Shown here piece by piece: positions 45,610 through 55,559 of a stretch of 64,000 bases of DNA (its first letter is position 1; the number at the start of each line of letters is the position of its first letter). The position numbers and the translations under genes are program-made. The stretch comes from Durusdinium trenchii (lineage: Eukaryota; Sar; Dinophyceae; Suessiales; Symbiodiniaceae): positions 76,285 to 140,284 of the forward strand of contig CAXAMN010006624.1 in NCBI GenBank assembly GCA_963970005.1, read 5' to 3'. The notes beneath the pieces are model-generated. The model had not been told where the DNA came from and searched no databases. It saw only the letters and a list, made by a program, of their open reading frames with translations.

Positions 45610-48065
45610 TGGATTAAGAGACCTTCGACCAGAACCCACAAGAGGGTTGTTAATGGACAATGGGGAATCACCTCTATGATGGTGATTAACAAACACCCCA
45701 AACAGGGGCCGCCGTGGTAGGGGGTGAGGTTCTTAATCCATCTTTGACATTAAAGCACGTAGGCATGTGGGAGCTGTATATATTCAACTGTATATATATA
45801 TATATTCAACTACCTCCTGAAAAGATGGTTGGGGTGGGTTTGGGGGTCAGTTGGAGCCCCAAACTTTTTTTGCATGCCTCTTAAGCCTGTTCAAAGGTTC
45901 AATCTGCTGGACCTGCAGATTAAACATAGCCAAAAGGCGAAAGTGGACATGTTCCAAAACTGCTAAGAACCCGTGGTGCGTGGGTGTGTTTGGAGGGTCC
46001 AGTCATACCCTCTTTTTTGGAGGTGCGACTGGAGCCCTATAGGGATGAGCAACATGTTACTGTACATGTTTCTCTTTTGTTGGATTCTCCTTTCATCTGA
46101 AGGCAGAACCTGCGGTCGACCGGAGCCTCGAACGAACGAGGCTCCCCACCAAACCTCGCCTTTGGCCGCTGGGCTGGCGGCACGGGTGGTCTCCTGAAAC
46201 TGAAGCACACGCTGCGCAAACACTGCACTGCTTTGGACTTATATATACCTGGGCTGGGACTGTAGAAGCTGCTGGAAGTATGTATTTTACAAAGAAAAAC
46301 ATCAAAAAGGGAACACATCCCAAGATGTTTCAAAATGAAACGTGTATATAACCATTCCACATGGATGGTCTGGGATTCAACATGTACCCTCCCTCCCCTG
46401 AGGGCAAGTAGCCACGACATCTCTGCGTTCCAAAGAGTTTAACACCACTTGGAACCAACAAAGGTTGAGTCTGGTGAAATAAGGTACAAACAAAGGGCTA
46501 TGACTATCACTGAAACATCGACCATTGAGGTCCAAGCTAGAGCCATCGAACGATCGACGCCACCAAGGAGATCAGGCATGACATGACGACTGGCATGGAC
46601 AATGAGAAGACGGAGTGGAAGCATGTGTGTGACAACACCTATATAGAGAGTCTTGGTGTGTGCTTCAGAAAATGGATACACCATGATATACCTGTTTTTG
46701 TTCATCCGAAGGGTCCGTAAGTCGGGCATGTGGAGACCAACGAAGACATCCCGTCCATTCGCGTCCGAATCCTCCCGCGGAAACACACACTGAAAACCAC
46801 TGTCCTTGGTGGAAAAACCGTTCAGTGAATGTTTCCTTTCAGAGCTGCCAGTTTTTGTTCGCTTCAACTAAGGACATCGTAGTGCCAGCGCATTCTCAAA
46901 AGAAGTTTCTAAGGATGGCTCTCTATTCGTTTTGAACATTATGCTTCTACAAAGGCCGTTGAGTCGTTTTTAGTGCTTCAGTTCTTCTGCACCCAAGAAG
47001 CACCCCTGGTGTTCACCCTGCACCCCTCATTCCCTGTCTCCTGGCGACGTGCCTGGAGCGAAAAAAATATCAGGATTTGCATGTGTCCCGTTGACGCCCA
47101 AAGGGTTTATCCCAGTTTCTAGGATACAAACTGGAGGGTCCAGGTAGAGATTGAGTTGCTACTTGTAGTAGCAGGTCTTCGCGTCAAGGAAGACTGGAAC
47201 TCGAACTCCTTTTTCGATCTTTTTCAGTGTTCATGTTGATCTACTATATATATTTATAAGATGGTGACCTTGACAAATATTGCTTCACTCCGAGTGATGT
47301 GCCATCCGAGTGAGAGGCTATGTTTCGAAGAACAGGCAGGTGACACCTGACAAGTTCCCAACATCAAACCCTTCGCAAATTCAATCTTTCCAGGTGAATC
47401 TCGAGTTTGCAGCACGCCACAGAAAGCCTTTTGACTTTTGTCCTCAATGGTTGTTCCAAATAGAACATCTACAGTACGACATCTGGCTCGCTGTCACAGA
47501 AAAAAACGTATCTTGCTCCCGTCCAGGGCCTTAATGTAGGACAAAACAAACTGAGAAACTCAGACAACAAATTTTGCTGACGGTGTTTCTCCGTCCCGGG
47601 TATTTTTGGCAAGTATATCTCTCTCGGACACGTCGTTTCAGGTGATTTCAGAATGGAATATGCATGATATACCCTTCAGTTTGTAATAACCCTTGAACAT
47701 GGGAGATGACCTGGTGTTCAGTTGACCCAAGTTGCTTTGTCCGCAGAGACACAATATGAAACAATGAGGTGCAGTTTTCCTATCCTCAAGAGTCAAGAAC
47801 ATGGCCCCTTTCCTCACCGAACACTCAGGACAAGTTAATGAACAGGCTTGCCAGTTTCTCATGGGGGTCAAAATGCAGTCTGCGCCGGTCGAACAAAGGA
47901 GGGGCCAGGGCCACTTGTCCGAAGGAATCTTGGATTTGTTGTCCAAGAGCCAGGACAGGGGATTTACCCACAAAAGAACATCACAAATCATCCCATGATA
48001 AACAAAAATAGGGAGACCTCCCGGTTCGACCTCCTGGAAGAAGGGAAACAGACCTCCCTATAGAA
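45610..48065. other. Spacer with dispersed repeats
   Basis: Repeat-family copies lie at about 45818-45862 (GATGGTTGGGGTGGGTTTGG) and 45991-46045 (GGAGGGTCCAGTCATACC). A minus-strand frame at 46090-46220 (for example ETTRAASPAAKGEVWWG) is protein-like but unbounded. Frames at 47760-47990 are open on both strands. Nothing firm. Confidence 0.3.
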
Positions 48066-48072
48066 AATACAC

Positions 48073-48282
48073 CCCCATCTGGATGAAGAAGGTCCCGAAC
48101 CGACGTCCCAAAGCCTCCGATGATTTCCGTCCCGTCATCCGTGTCGTGCGGGAAAAACTCCGCCAGGTCCGCCTCCGCCAGCAGCTCACTGTTGCGGCGG
48201 CGCTCCTGCTCCAGCAGCGAGCCAAGGAGGGTCCGGCGAGCCAAGGGTGATTGGGTGTGTTTTGTTTTTGAGATGTTAGGTG
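48073..48282 (-). CDS. Probable exon, unidentified protein
   Basis: Acceptor TTTTTTAG|CACC (48282), with a good T tract, and donor ATGGGG|GTGTAT (48073). The frame reads LARRTLLGSLLEQERRRNSE, then LLAEADLAEFFPHDTDDGTE, an amphipathic helix followed by an acidic turn. This is convincing protein text in a GC-rich segment with correct splice ends. No family recognised. Confidence 0.42.
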
Positions 48283-48289
48283 CTAAAAA

Positions 48290-48735
48290 AGAACTAAACA
48301 ACTGAAAGATCTGAGAAGGTTTTTAGACAGAAACAACGTAAGAGTTCAAATTAGCATGAAATAACACCGAACAGGGAGTGGTTCCATGTTCAAAGGAGCT
48401 TTGAGACTCCGTGAAATGACCGGGCAAATTAACCTCAAATAAATTTAAACAAACCCTGACATTCCATAGGGGAGTCAGGCATATATATTGCAAACATGGA
48501 GTGTTTGGGTAACAAAACAAATGAATAATGAACAAACATGTTCGCCACATCAAATCTGGTCTGTGCGGAAACCAGGGCTTGCCTCAAAGACTGAAACTAT
48601 CCACTGACACAGCCCAGATGGGCTGAAATCACTGATGCATCAACACTCGCCCAATCGACCCTCTGCTATAATACCACATGCAGGGCCTCGGTTCTGACGA
48701 AATCCTGTACGACTACATACGACCGCCTTTTGGTT
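48290..48735. other. Spacer
   Basis: AT-rich sequence without supported features. Confidence 0.35.
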
Positions 48736-48739
48736 GCTA

Positions 48740-48840
48740 AAATGACAAATTTCAATTCTGGCTGTAGCTGACAAGTCCGTGGGTAGCGGGAACTCTTTGC
48801 ACTTTGGCCTCGAATCGTTCTATGTATGAGGGAGCAGGGC
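48740..48840 (-). repeat. GQSA segment, copy A
   Basis: The minus-strand frame reads IRGQSAKSS, then CQLQPEL. It aligns without gaps to 50226-50300 at roughly two thirds identity over about 65 bases, and both share I.GQSA..S and CQL..EL when translated. A third, shorter match lies at about 50385-50415. The copies flank the viral fossil. Confidence 0.5.
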
Positions 48841-49006
48841 TTAGCATCATGAGGAACAGCTCCACTCCTGTCCAGGTCCAAGGTAGCCTGGACAACCCTC
48901 GTGCCAGGTGTTGTATGTTCCATTGTCCAAATCATAGCATCAACTCTGCCGGGATTTGGGACCCGGGTGCTTAGCTGGTAGTGTTCAAAGAAATGATACA
49001 GCAGCA

Positions 49007-49801
49007 CTAAGCGAATCCACATGAATCAATAAAGAACACAAAGGAGGCGGAGAAAGGAGGTGTTTTCACGGCCGAGTCTGAGCGGTCTGAGATGGCACTT
49101 CCGGTCCCGAAGGATTGTGCCTTCCCACCTTCCCTCCACATCAACAGGGCGCACGGAGGGCCCACAAATACAGGCACATGCAGCCGGCCGGCCCATTCCC
49201 AATTAAAAGGCTTCCCACGTATAAAGTGGTAGCCGTCTAAGGAAGCGAGACCAGAAACAGACCAATCCATTCCAGAGACGTCAGAAGTGCAGATGTCGCC
49301 ATTGCCAAGCACCCGGAGCTTATCAAACACGCGTTCAATTGCTCCTAAACGATCATCGGCCCTGGACACACCAACAAGACTAACTCCCTTGATGATCTTC
49401 TCAGCGTCTCCTTCTCTCACAACGGCCGTCTCAGCCTCTGAGAATTCCTTGAGCAAACAAAACTGGGTGATGTGGTCGATCGTAGACTGAACAAGAATCG
49501 ATCTCCATCGAGGATTCGACAAGGGCACTTTAAACCCGTCCTCGTCAAGCAATGGAACCCCTGCTTCACCAAACACATAGACCTTTCTTTCTGGGTGCCA
49601 CTCTAGCTTGATGCAGGGAAAGACGGCGGACCTGGGACCATAGAAAATGAGCTCTTGTCGGTCAAACAAGCCAACGTCACTCCCGACGAAAGCAAGTATC
49701 CGCTTCCAAACCGCCTCGCGGATCTGGTCCATATCATTCATGAGAAACTCTTGTTGAGCCATGAACGAAACCGTCGCATCCAGCAGACTTGGAATAATCA
49801 A
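49007..49801 (-). pseudogene. Endogenous RNA-virus RdRp fragment (sobemo/dinornavirus-like)
   Basis: One minus-strand frame of 264 codons resembles the polymerase of sobemovirus-like positive-strand RNA viruses. Visible landmarks: KGVSLVGVSRADDRLGAIER, like the region just before the catalytic palm; SDVSGMDWSV, the motif A pattern D-x4-D with the GxDWS form typical of this lineage; and about 65 residues later TGSAISDRSDS, a plausible degenerate motif B. No GDD (motif C) follows; the frame ends at a stop, so the domain is truncated. Dinornaviruses (HcRNAV type) infect dinoflagellates and carry this polymerase, and endogenous copies are known from Symbiodiniaceae, so this is most likely a fossil insertion. 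There is no reverse transcriptase or integrase nearby. It is broken and not expected to be functional. Confidence 0.72.
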
Positions 49802-50240
49802 GGCTGGCTATGGCCTGATTGAAACGTTCTTCGAAATTCCTTCCGGCACATGCAAGCCTTGGGGTCAATCAGCGTCAGATCGGCTGTTTCTGGCGCGGAC
49901 AAATGTGGCCCTGTCGGTTGGAATGGGTCATCCTTCTTCTTGGCAATGTTTGCAATGAGCGAATCTTCTTGCCCCTTCTAAGATCGATCCGGCGCGGTCA
50001 AAACTGATCTGCAAGGAGCTCATCCGCGATCTGCTCAGCGATCTCAGCCTCAGAAAGTTCACCTTCTTTTTCCATTTTGTTTGGTTTCTGGCCTAGGCAT
50101 GTTTGCCTTGTCAAAAGGAGACGGGCCATGGTGTTCACGAAGTCCTGTGATGACAGCACTCTTGCGCGTCAACTGCTCCTTAGTGAGGGTCTTGTCGAAG
50201 ACTGCTTTGCGCTAACATGTAAAGAAGCAGTTCTAGCTCT
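49802..50240 (-). pseudogene. Frameshifted upstream remnant, probably of the same viral polyprotein
   Basis: Upstream of the polymerase fragment, the minus strand carries protein-like pieces in different frames separated by stops: TLTKEQLTRKSAVITGLRE, then GELSEAEIAEQIADELLADQ, then KKKDDPFQPTGPHLSAPE. The pattern (consecutive pieces that change frame) fits a decayed polyprotein ahead of the polymerase. I cannot name a protease or VPg motif, so assignment to the virus rests on position alone. Confidence 0.35.
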
Positions 50241-50415
50241 AGCTGACAGGCCACTGACCACAAGGAATTCATAGCACTTTGACCTTGAATTGCATTTACA
50301 TTTCCCTGAGCAAACCCCGTTCGGCTGCCTACTGTTCTCTTTGAATGAAGAAGAGTTGTATCCATCCGGTCAGTGACTCAGAGGAAGTGTTTTAGCACTT
50401 TGGCCTTGAGGGGGT
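50215..50415 (-). repeat. GQSA segments, copies B and C
   Basis: Copy B (about 50215-50310) reads AIQGQSAMNS, then CQLELEL. Copy C (about 50385-50415) reads QGQSAKTL. Both relate to copy A at 48.75 kb. The shared word on the plus strand is AGCACTTTGRCCTTGA. Their origin is unknown. Confidence 0.45.
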
Positions 50416-50419
50416 TGGA

Positions 50420-50855
50420 AAAAATTGCCTAAAGTAGTGCGGACAGAAGGTCGTTCTTGTATACCTACATGAAGGTCCCCCACATGTACAAGGGACCTCC
50501 AGGTCTCACAATGTATGATTCAAGCTTGAAACAAACAATCAAAAACAATACTCAAAATTCAGTTCTTGACTTTTGGTGACAATTTAAACAAAAACGTCTT
50601 TGTGTAATATATAGTTTTTTCTGTTCGCCGGCTGAAAAAAACTATCTACAACATTCACAACACACTAAATCCTTAAGGTGTCTAAGCTTCCAGATATTTA
50701 GAAAGTCAGTTCTATAGAAACTAAACAACTTAGGACCTGAGCCTAGGAACCTGGAGGATTTAGTTTTCATTTTTTCCCGAATGCGTAGCGAAGGGTTCTC
50801 GTTTAACTCTTGGGGAGGGCTGCGTGATGTGTGTGCTCCGATGGGTGTTTCCGCT
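50420..50855. other. Spacer
   Basis: AT-rich; nothing supported before the tandem repeats begin at 50860. Confidence 0.4.
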
Positions 50856-50859
50856 GGAC

Positions 50860-51056
50860 TTTTGGAGGAAGTCTCATGCGAAACGTTCGTTTCGCAGACT
50901 TTGACATGTGAGTTTTTGAGGAAGTCTCGTACGAAACGCTCGTTTTGGGGACTTGACATGTGACTTTTGGAGGAAGTCTCGTACGAAACGCTCGTTTTGG
51001 AGACTTGACGTGTGACTTTTGGAGGAAGTCTCGTACGAAACGCTCGTTTTTGAGAC
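50860..51056. repeat. About 52-bp tandem repeat, four units
   Basis: Units start near 50860, 50913, 50965 and 51017 with TTTTGGAGGAAGTCTCGTAC and continue GAAACGCTCGTTTTGG..ACTTGACATGTGAC. The first unit is the most diverged. The array runs directly into the 13-bp minisatellite. Confidence 0.9.
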
Positions 51057-52375
51057 TCAGAGTGTCCTACAAGAGTCAGAGTGTCCCACAAGAGCTTCCT
51101 ACAACAGTGTCCCACAAGAGTGTCCCACAAGAGTGTTTTACAAGAGTGTTGTACAGGAGTATCCCACAAGAGTGTCCTACACGAGTGTCCCACAAGAGTG
51201 TCCCGTACGAGTGTCCCACAAGAGTGTCCCGCATGTCCCACAAGAGTGTCCTACAAGAGTGTCCCACAAGAGTGTCCCGTATGAGTGTCCCACAAGAGTG
51301 TCCCACAAGGGTGTCCCACAAGAGTGCGCAACAAGAGTGTCCCGTGAGTGTCCCACAAGAGTGTCCTACAAGAGTGTCCCACAAGAGTGTCCTACAAGAG
51401 TGTCCCGTGAGAGTGTCTCACAAGAGTGTCCCACAAGAGTGCCCCGCACGAGTGCCCTACAAGAGTCTCCCACAAGAGTGTCCTACAAGAGTGTCCCACA
51501 AGAGTGTCCTACAAGAGCATCCCGCAAAGGGTTTCCTACAAGAGTGTCCTATAAGAGTGTCCCACAAAAGTGTCCCACAAGAGTGTCCTACAAGAGTGTC
51601 CCACAAGAGTGTCCCGCAAGAGTGTCCCAAATGAGTGTCCCACACGAGTGTCCCCACAAGAGTGTCCCGCAACAGTGTCCCGCAAGAGTGTCTCAAGAGT
51701 GTCCCTTAAGAGTGCCCCACAAGAGTGTCCCACAAGAGTGTCCCGCAAGAGTGTCCCGCAACAGTGTCCCGCAAGAGTGTCTCACAAGAGTGTCCCTTAA
51801 GAGTGTCCCACAAGAGAGTCCCGCAACAGTGTCCCTAGGGTGTCCCACAAGAGTGTCCCACAAGAGTGTGTCCCACAAGAGTGTCCCACAAGAGTATCCC
51901 ACAAGAGTTTCCTACAGGAGTGTCCCACAAGAGTGTCCCACAAGAGTTTCCTACAAGAGTGTCCCACAAGAGTGTCCCACAAGAGTGCCCTACAAGAGTG
52001 TCCCACAAGAGTATCCTACAAGAGTGTCCCACAAGAGTTTCCTACAAGAGTGTCCCACAAGAGTGTCCCACAAAGAGTGTCCCACAAGAGTGTCCCACAA
52101 GAGTGTCCTGCAAGAGTGTCCCACAAGAGTGTCCCACAAGAGTTTCCTGCAACAGTGTCCCACAAGAGTGTGTCCCACAAGAGTGTCCCACAAGAGTGCC
52201 CTACAAGAGTGTCCCACAAGAGTGTCCCTTAAGAGTGTCCCACAAGAGTGTCCCGCAACAGCGTCCCACAAGAGTGTGTCCCACAAGAGTGTCCCACAAG
52301 AGTGCCCTACAAGAGTGTCCCACAAGAGTGTCCTACAAGAGTGTCCCACAAGAGTGTCCTACAAGAGTGTCATTT
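51057..52375. repeat. 13-bp minisatellite, about 100 units
   Basis: The unit GTCCCACAAGAGT (13 bp) repeats for about 1.3 kb with point variants (CCTACAAG, CCGCAACAG, CCCTTAAG). Since 13 is not a multiple of 3, every frame cycles through the same 13 codons in 39 bases, and the unit lacks stops in most frames of either strand. This alone creates a 490-codon plus frame (CPTRVSHKSVPQE repeated) and several minus frames. I treat all of them as artefacts. Confidence 0.95.
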
Positions 52376-52379
52376 GGAC

Positions 52380-52735
52380 ATATGTAGCTTTTGGAACGTG
52401 TTTGCATTCGGGTTCGTGGGCTCCATCTTGTTTTTTTTATCGGTGTGCTTTAGTTTCTATAGTAGCCCGCGAAAGTAGCAATGTAAAATAGAATGCTTGA
52501 GTATATTTGTTTCAAATCATAGCCTACAAAACTGAGGAACCCAATATTCAGATTTGTCGTTGCTAACATATTCAGTTGATATTCAGCGGTTTTTGTTTAT
52601 GTCGCAATTGCTATAAAGACACTTGGACAATCAGGCGTGAGGGTTTGTTTGTCTAGAAATGCTCAATTATGGATCAGAATGGTGTCGTTTTGGGTATCGT
52701 TTGCGATGCTGAAAATTCCTATAAAGCCTGAAGTT
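52380..52735. other. Spacer
   Basis: Unique sequence after the minisatellite; nothing supported. Confidence 0.4.
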
Positions 52736-52749
52736 CCGTGCCTAGGTCT

Positions 52750-52880
52750 GATTCCGCCAGCCGCCGGATACTTTGCTGGCTGGCTGACTCCACCAGATAC
52801 TTTGCTGGCTGGCAGGCTGGCTGATTCCGCCGGGTACTTTGATAGGTGGCTGGCTGGCTGATTCTGCCGATTCTGCCGAT
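52750..52880. repeat. GGCTGGCTGATTCCGCCGG tandem units
   Basis: About three imperfect units built from CCGGATACTTTGCTGGCTGG and CTGATTCCGCC words, ending in short CGATTCTGC repeats. No coding meaning. Confidence 0.8.
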
Positions 52881-53110
52881 TCCGCAAAAACCCTGCCGTT
52901 TTGAGGCAACAAAAACAGGAAGGCAACATCTAAGGGAGTGCAAAGGACATATCTTTCTCAAAGCATTTATCAGACTTTGTATTTGTCAAACATGACGTCC
53001 AACAAAGCAATTAATCAAAATCAGGTAACGTTCTTTGATCCCGACCCTATCGTTCTTGAGGTTGTCCAAATCTCAGAATTCAAGGGGTGTGCACCAATGC
53101 ATGAGGAGGC

Positions 53111-53261
53111 CTATCTTGCCAGAAATCCATGGGTGCCCGTGTGCGATGGGGCCGCCACATTCCCAGTAGATGTCCCGGAGTCCGCGCCGTCCGCGCCCAT
53201 CCACTTGTCTTCACTCGGGGGCACCTCTTGCAACTCTCGATCCTTCTCTTCCAGTGCCATC
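53111..53261 (-). CDS. Possible terminal exon, unidentified
   Basis: Acceptor CCTGCAG|GATGGCACTGG (53261) opens a frame reading MALEEKDRELQEVPPSEDKW, then a G-, T- and S-rich tail, ending at a TAG stop (53111). The charged start is protein-like. No family recognised. Confidence 0.28.
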
Positions 53262-53269
53262 CTGCAGGC

Positions 53270-53665
53270 ACTAGCTTGGGGATATCCCAACCTCCTCCCA
53301 GCATCCAGTGGATGATGATTGTCAAGTTGCAGGCCGACATCAAAAGAAAGATCACCTAGCAGCACCCTCCAACAGGTAGGTCTCCTTTGCATGGAGGGTT
53401 GGTTGTTAGGCCCATCCGGTTTCAACTGACCTGTGAAGTCGGGTGCTGGGACACCGTCGAAAGCCGAACGAGGCGAAGGCCACAGGCCGAGGCTTCATAT
53501 CAGTTCAGTTCAGTCTATCTATCTCAAGAGCCCCAAACAAGCTCCAAGCCCCAAGATTCCTGACACACCCCTGATGCAAAAACGGTCCTTTTTCGTCATG
53601 GTCTCGGAGGGCTAGAAAAAAAAGGTTTGCAACTGAGGCGAGGGGTACGCCAAACCACGAAAAGA
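53270..53665. other. Spacer
   Basis: No supported feature between the two candidate exons. Confidence 0.35.
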
Positions 53666-53673
53666 TGAAGCTT

Positions 53674-54030
53674 TCACAAGTAGATCGCGTTGAGCGTGCT
53701 CCCTCCAATAAGCTGCAAGCTCGAGTTGCTGTTCTTTCCATGGTTTGGAGGTTGTGTCCCTTCCTTCTTTGTAGGGATTGCATAAGCGAAGCGAATCTTG
53801 GATGAAGCCACAGCCAGCGCACGCTCAAAAACGTGCGATGACGCACAGTGAGGGCCCTGAAAGCGCCTGAATTCCTCTCGCTGTGCCTGAGCCTTCTCGA
53901 ACTCTTGTCGCCAGTGAGAGACCTGACCAGAGACGGAGAAAGCTGTGGGCCCATTGTCTCCAAATAGGGAGATGCCATGTGCTTTCCTTTGGAAGGCCTT
54001 TTGATCCTCCAAGCCCCACCTTGAGCGCCG
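53674..54030 (-). CDS. Probable terminal exon, unidentified protein
   Basis: A minus-strand frame of about 115 codons with good protein text ends at a TGA stop: LEDQKAFQRKAHGISLFGD, then VSHWRQEFEKAQAQREEFR, then KIRFAYAIPTKKEGTQPP. A likely acceptor lies at CTCAAG|GTGGGGC or close by. The composition is charged and largely helical. It may be a host gene end or a transposon remnant; I cannot tell. Confidence 0.42.
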   Translation of the reverse strand, partial: RRSRWGLEDQKAFQRKAHGISLFGDNGPTAFSVSGQVSHWRQEFEKAQAQREEFRRFQGPHCASSHVFERALAVASSKIRFAYAIPTKKEGTQPPNHGKNSNSSLQLIGGSTLNAIYL

Positions 54031-54039
54031 AGAGGTATG

Positions 54040-55460
54040 TGGAATACAACAGTATGTGGATATCAAAGAGAAATACTGGCACATTGTACCTTAGTAAGCC
54101 TTAGTACCGTGTTGGGCAACCAGGTTCCAAAGGGGGTATGCACCTGTGCCAATCAAACACACTCAAACACACCCAAACACAAGACTGAATCAAACAATCA
54201 CTCTCTATAGGGACATGTATCCTGTTCATTTTGTGGTTTGTGTCCCCAGTGGACTGAACCGAGGACGCGATGGTCATCAAGTGGTGAACCGGCATATCTA
54301 TACCTGGAGTCTCAGTTCTTCGGATAAGTACCTGTTCTTTCTCGGACAAGCAGTTGCTTTGGGCAAAGTGTTCAATTTTTTAAGGGGTTTACGAAAGACG
54401 TGTCCAGGTATCTGGGAACACCTGAGGGCTGAGCCTGAAAGCTCACCTCCCAACGCCTACGCAGGCTGCAACCATTTTTTCCCACCCACGGCCGCCACGC
54501 TAAGCCCGTCTCAGCCCTGCTGCGCTCCACCAACTCAGGCCTGAGGCGGTAAATGGATGTAAATGGGCAGCCCGTTTCAAAAAGAGAGAGAGAGAGGGGC
54601 AAAGCAGTACCACTTGGACCGTCCACAGTAACGAAAAAAATGGACATGACCCGAACTGCAGACAAGCACATATATATACAACGTTGTAGGCGTTTTCCAA
54701 GGTACGACCTGATATTCTAATTAATATGACTCAAAATGGATTCAAAAGGAACAGGTGTGTTGCAATTGGAACGTATGTGGAATTGAAAACCAGCGGACTC
54801 ACTTGAGTCACGAGTTTCACTGTGGGCCGCTTTCAGTTTTGTTTTGCCCTTGGACCTTCTAACAAACCGCTCACCCTACAGCTCCGCATGACTTGCAATG
54901 CGTGGAATCCGGAATTGTGCTCAAAAGTCGGATCGGGACAACAAAGCTAGAGAAGGTTCTGCATCCTAAAGGTCTTTGTGCTGATACACCTGGAAATAGC
55001 TCCTGGATATTGATAATTGGTCTTTAAAACTTTAGGCCTTTTGTGTCAATGGTTGTGGGTACCTCCGGTGCTGAAACTATAGGACCTAGGCACAAGGTAC
55101 GAGCTCAAACTTCAACAAACATATGTTGATCCAACTATACCTGGAGCTACCTGGAACCTCCAGTTTGTACGGAAGATGGGACCTGACCCAAACAAAATAT
55201 ACTGGTAGTACATGCTAGCCGGGTGCCAATTTCATGTTTGGAGGTACTTGGGGTACCCTCCAACAACTTCTGTATACTGTTCTTTTCCACCTGATGCTTT
55301 CGTAGGAAGCCGAGCCAGTCGTTTTGCTTTCGTTCGTAAGTTGCGCCAGTCGTTTTGACAGTTTTGACCAATAGATGTGCAACTAGATGTGCATTGATTC
55401 ATGAACATCAAGCGCATCAAGCATCTTCCCTCTCTCCTCCCGAGCCCTTTCTCGCCTCCG
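54040..55460. other. Spacer, no supported gene
   Basis: Short TATATATATA and (GA) runs occur. A minus-strand frame at 54460-54540 (RSRAETGLAWRPWVGKNG) lacks exon boundaries. Nothing firm. Confidence 0.35.
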
Positions 55461-55465
55461 CCGGC

Positions 55466-55545
55466 CTTCACGGTCCTCCCGGTCCCGCACGGGATGTCCA
55501 GCACGCCGTAAGCCTGGGATGGCCGGGCTCCGGTCCGGTCCCGCG
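55466..55545 (-). CDS. Possible exon with SAM-methyltransferase motif I
   Basis: The minus-strand frame reads AYGVLDIPCGTGRTVK, matching the glycine-rich motif I (hhDhxCGxGR) of class I S-adenosylmethionine methyltransferases. Acceptor either GCTCAG|CGCGG (55545) or ATCCCAG|GCTTAC (55513); end at GTGAAG|GCCGGC (55466), a GC-type donor. With the second acceptor the exon is exactly 16 codons in phase 0. No other methyltransferase motif was found nearby, so this rests on one motif in a GC-rich patch. Confidence 0.3.
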
Positions 55546-55559
55546 CTGAGCATCACCGG

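Noticed and set aside
51019..52491. 490-residue plus-strand open frame and several long antisense frames
   Set aside because: They are produced by the 13-bp minisatellite, whose unit lacks stops in almost every frame. The protein is only a 13-residue cycle with no start context or domain.
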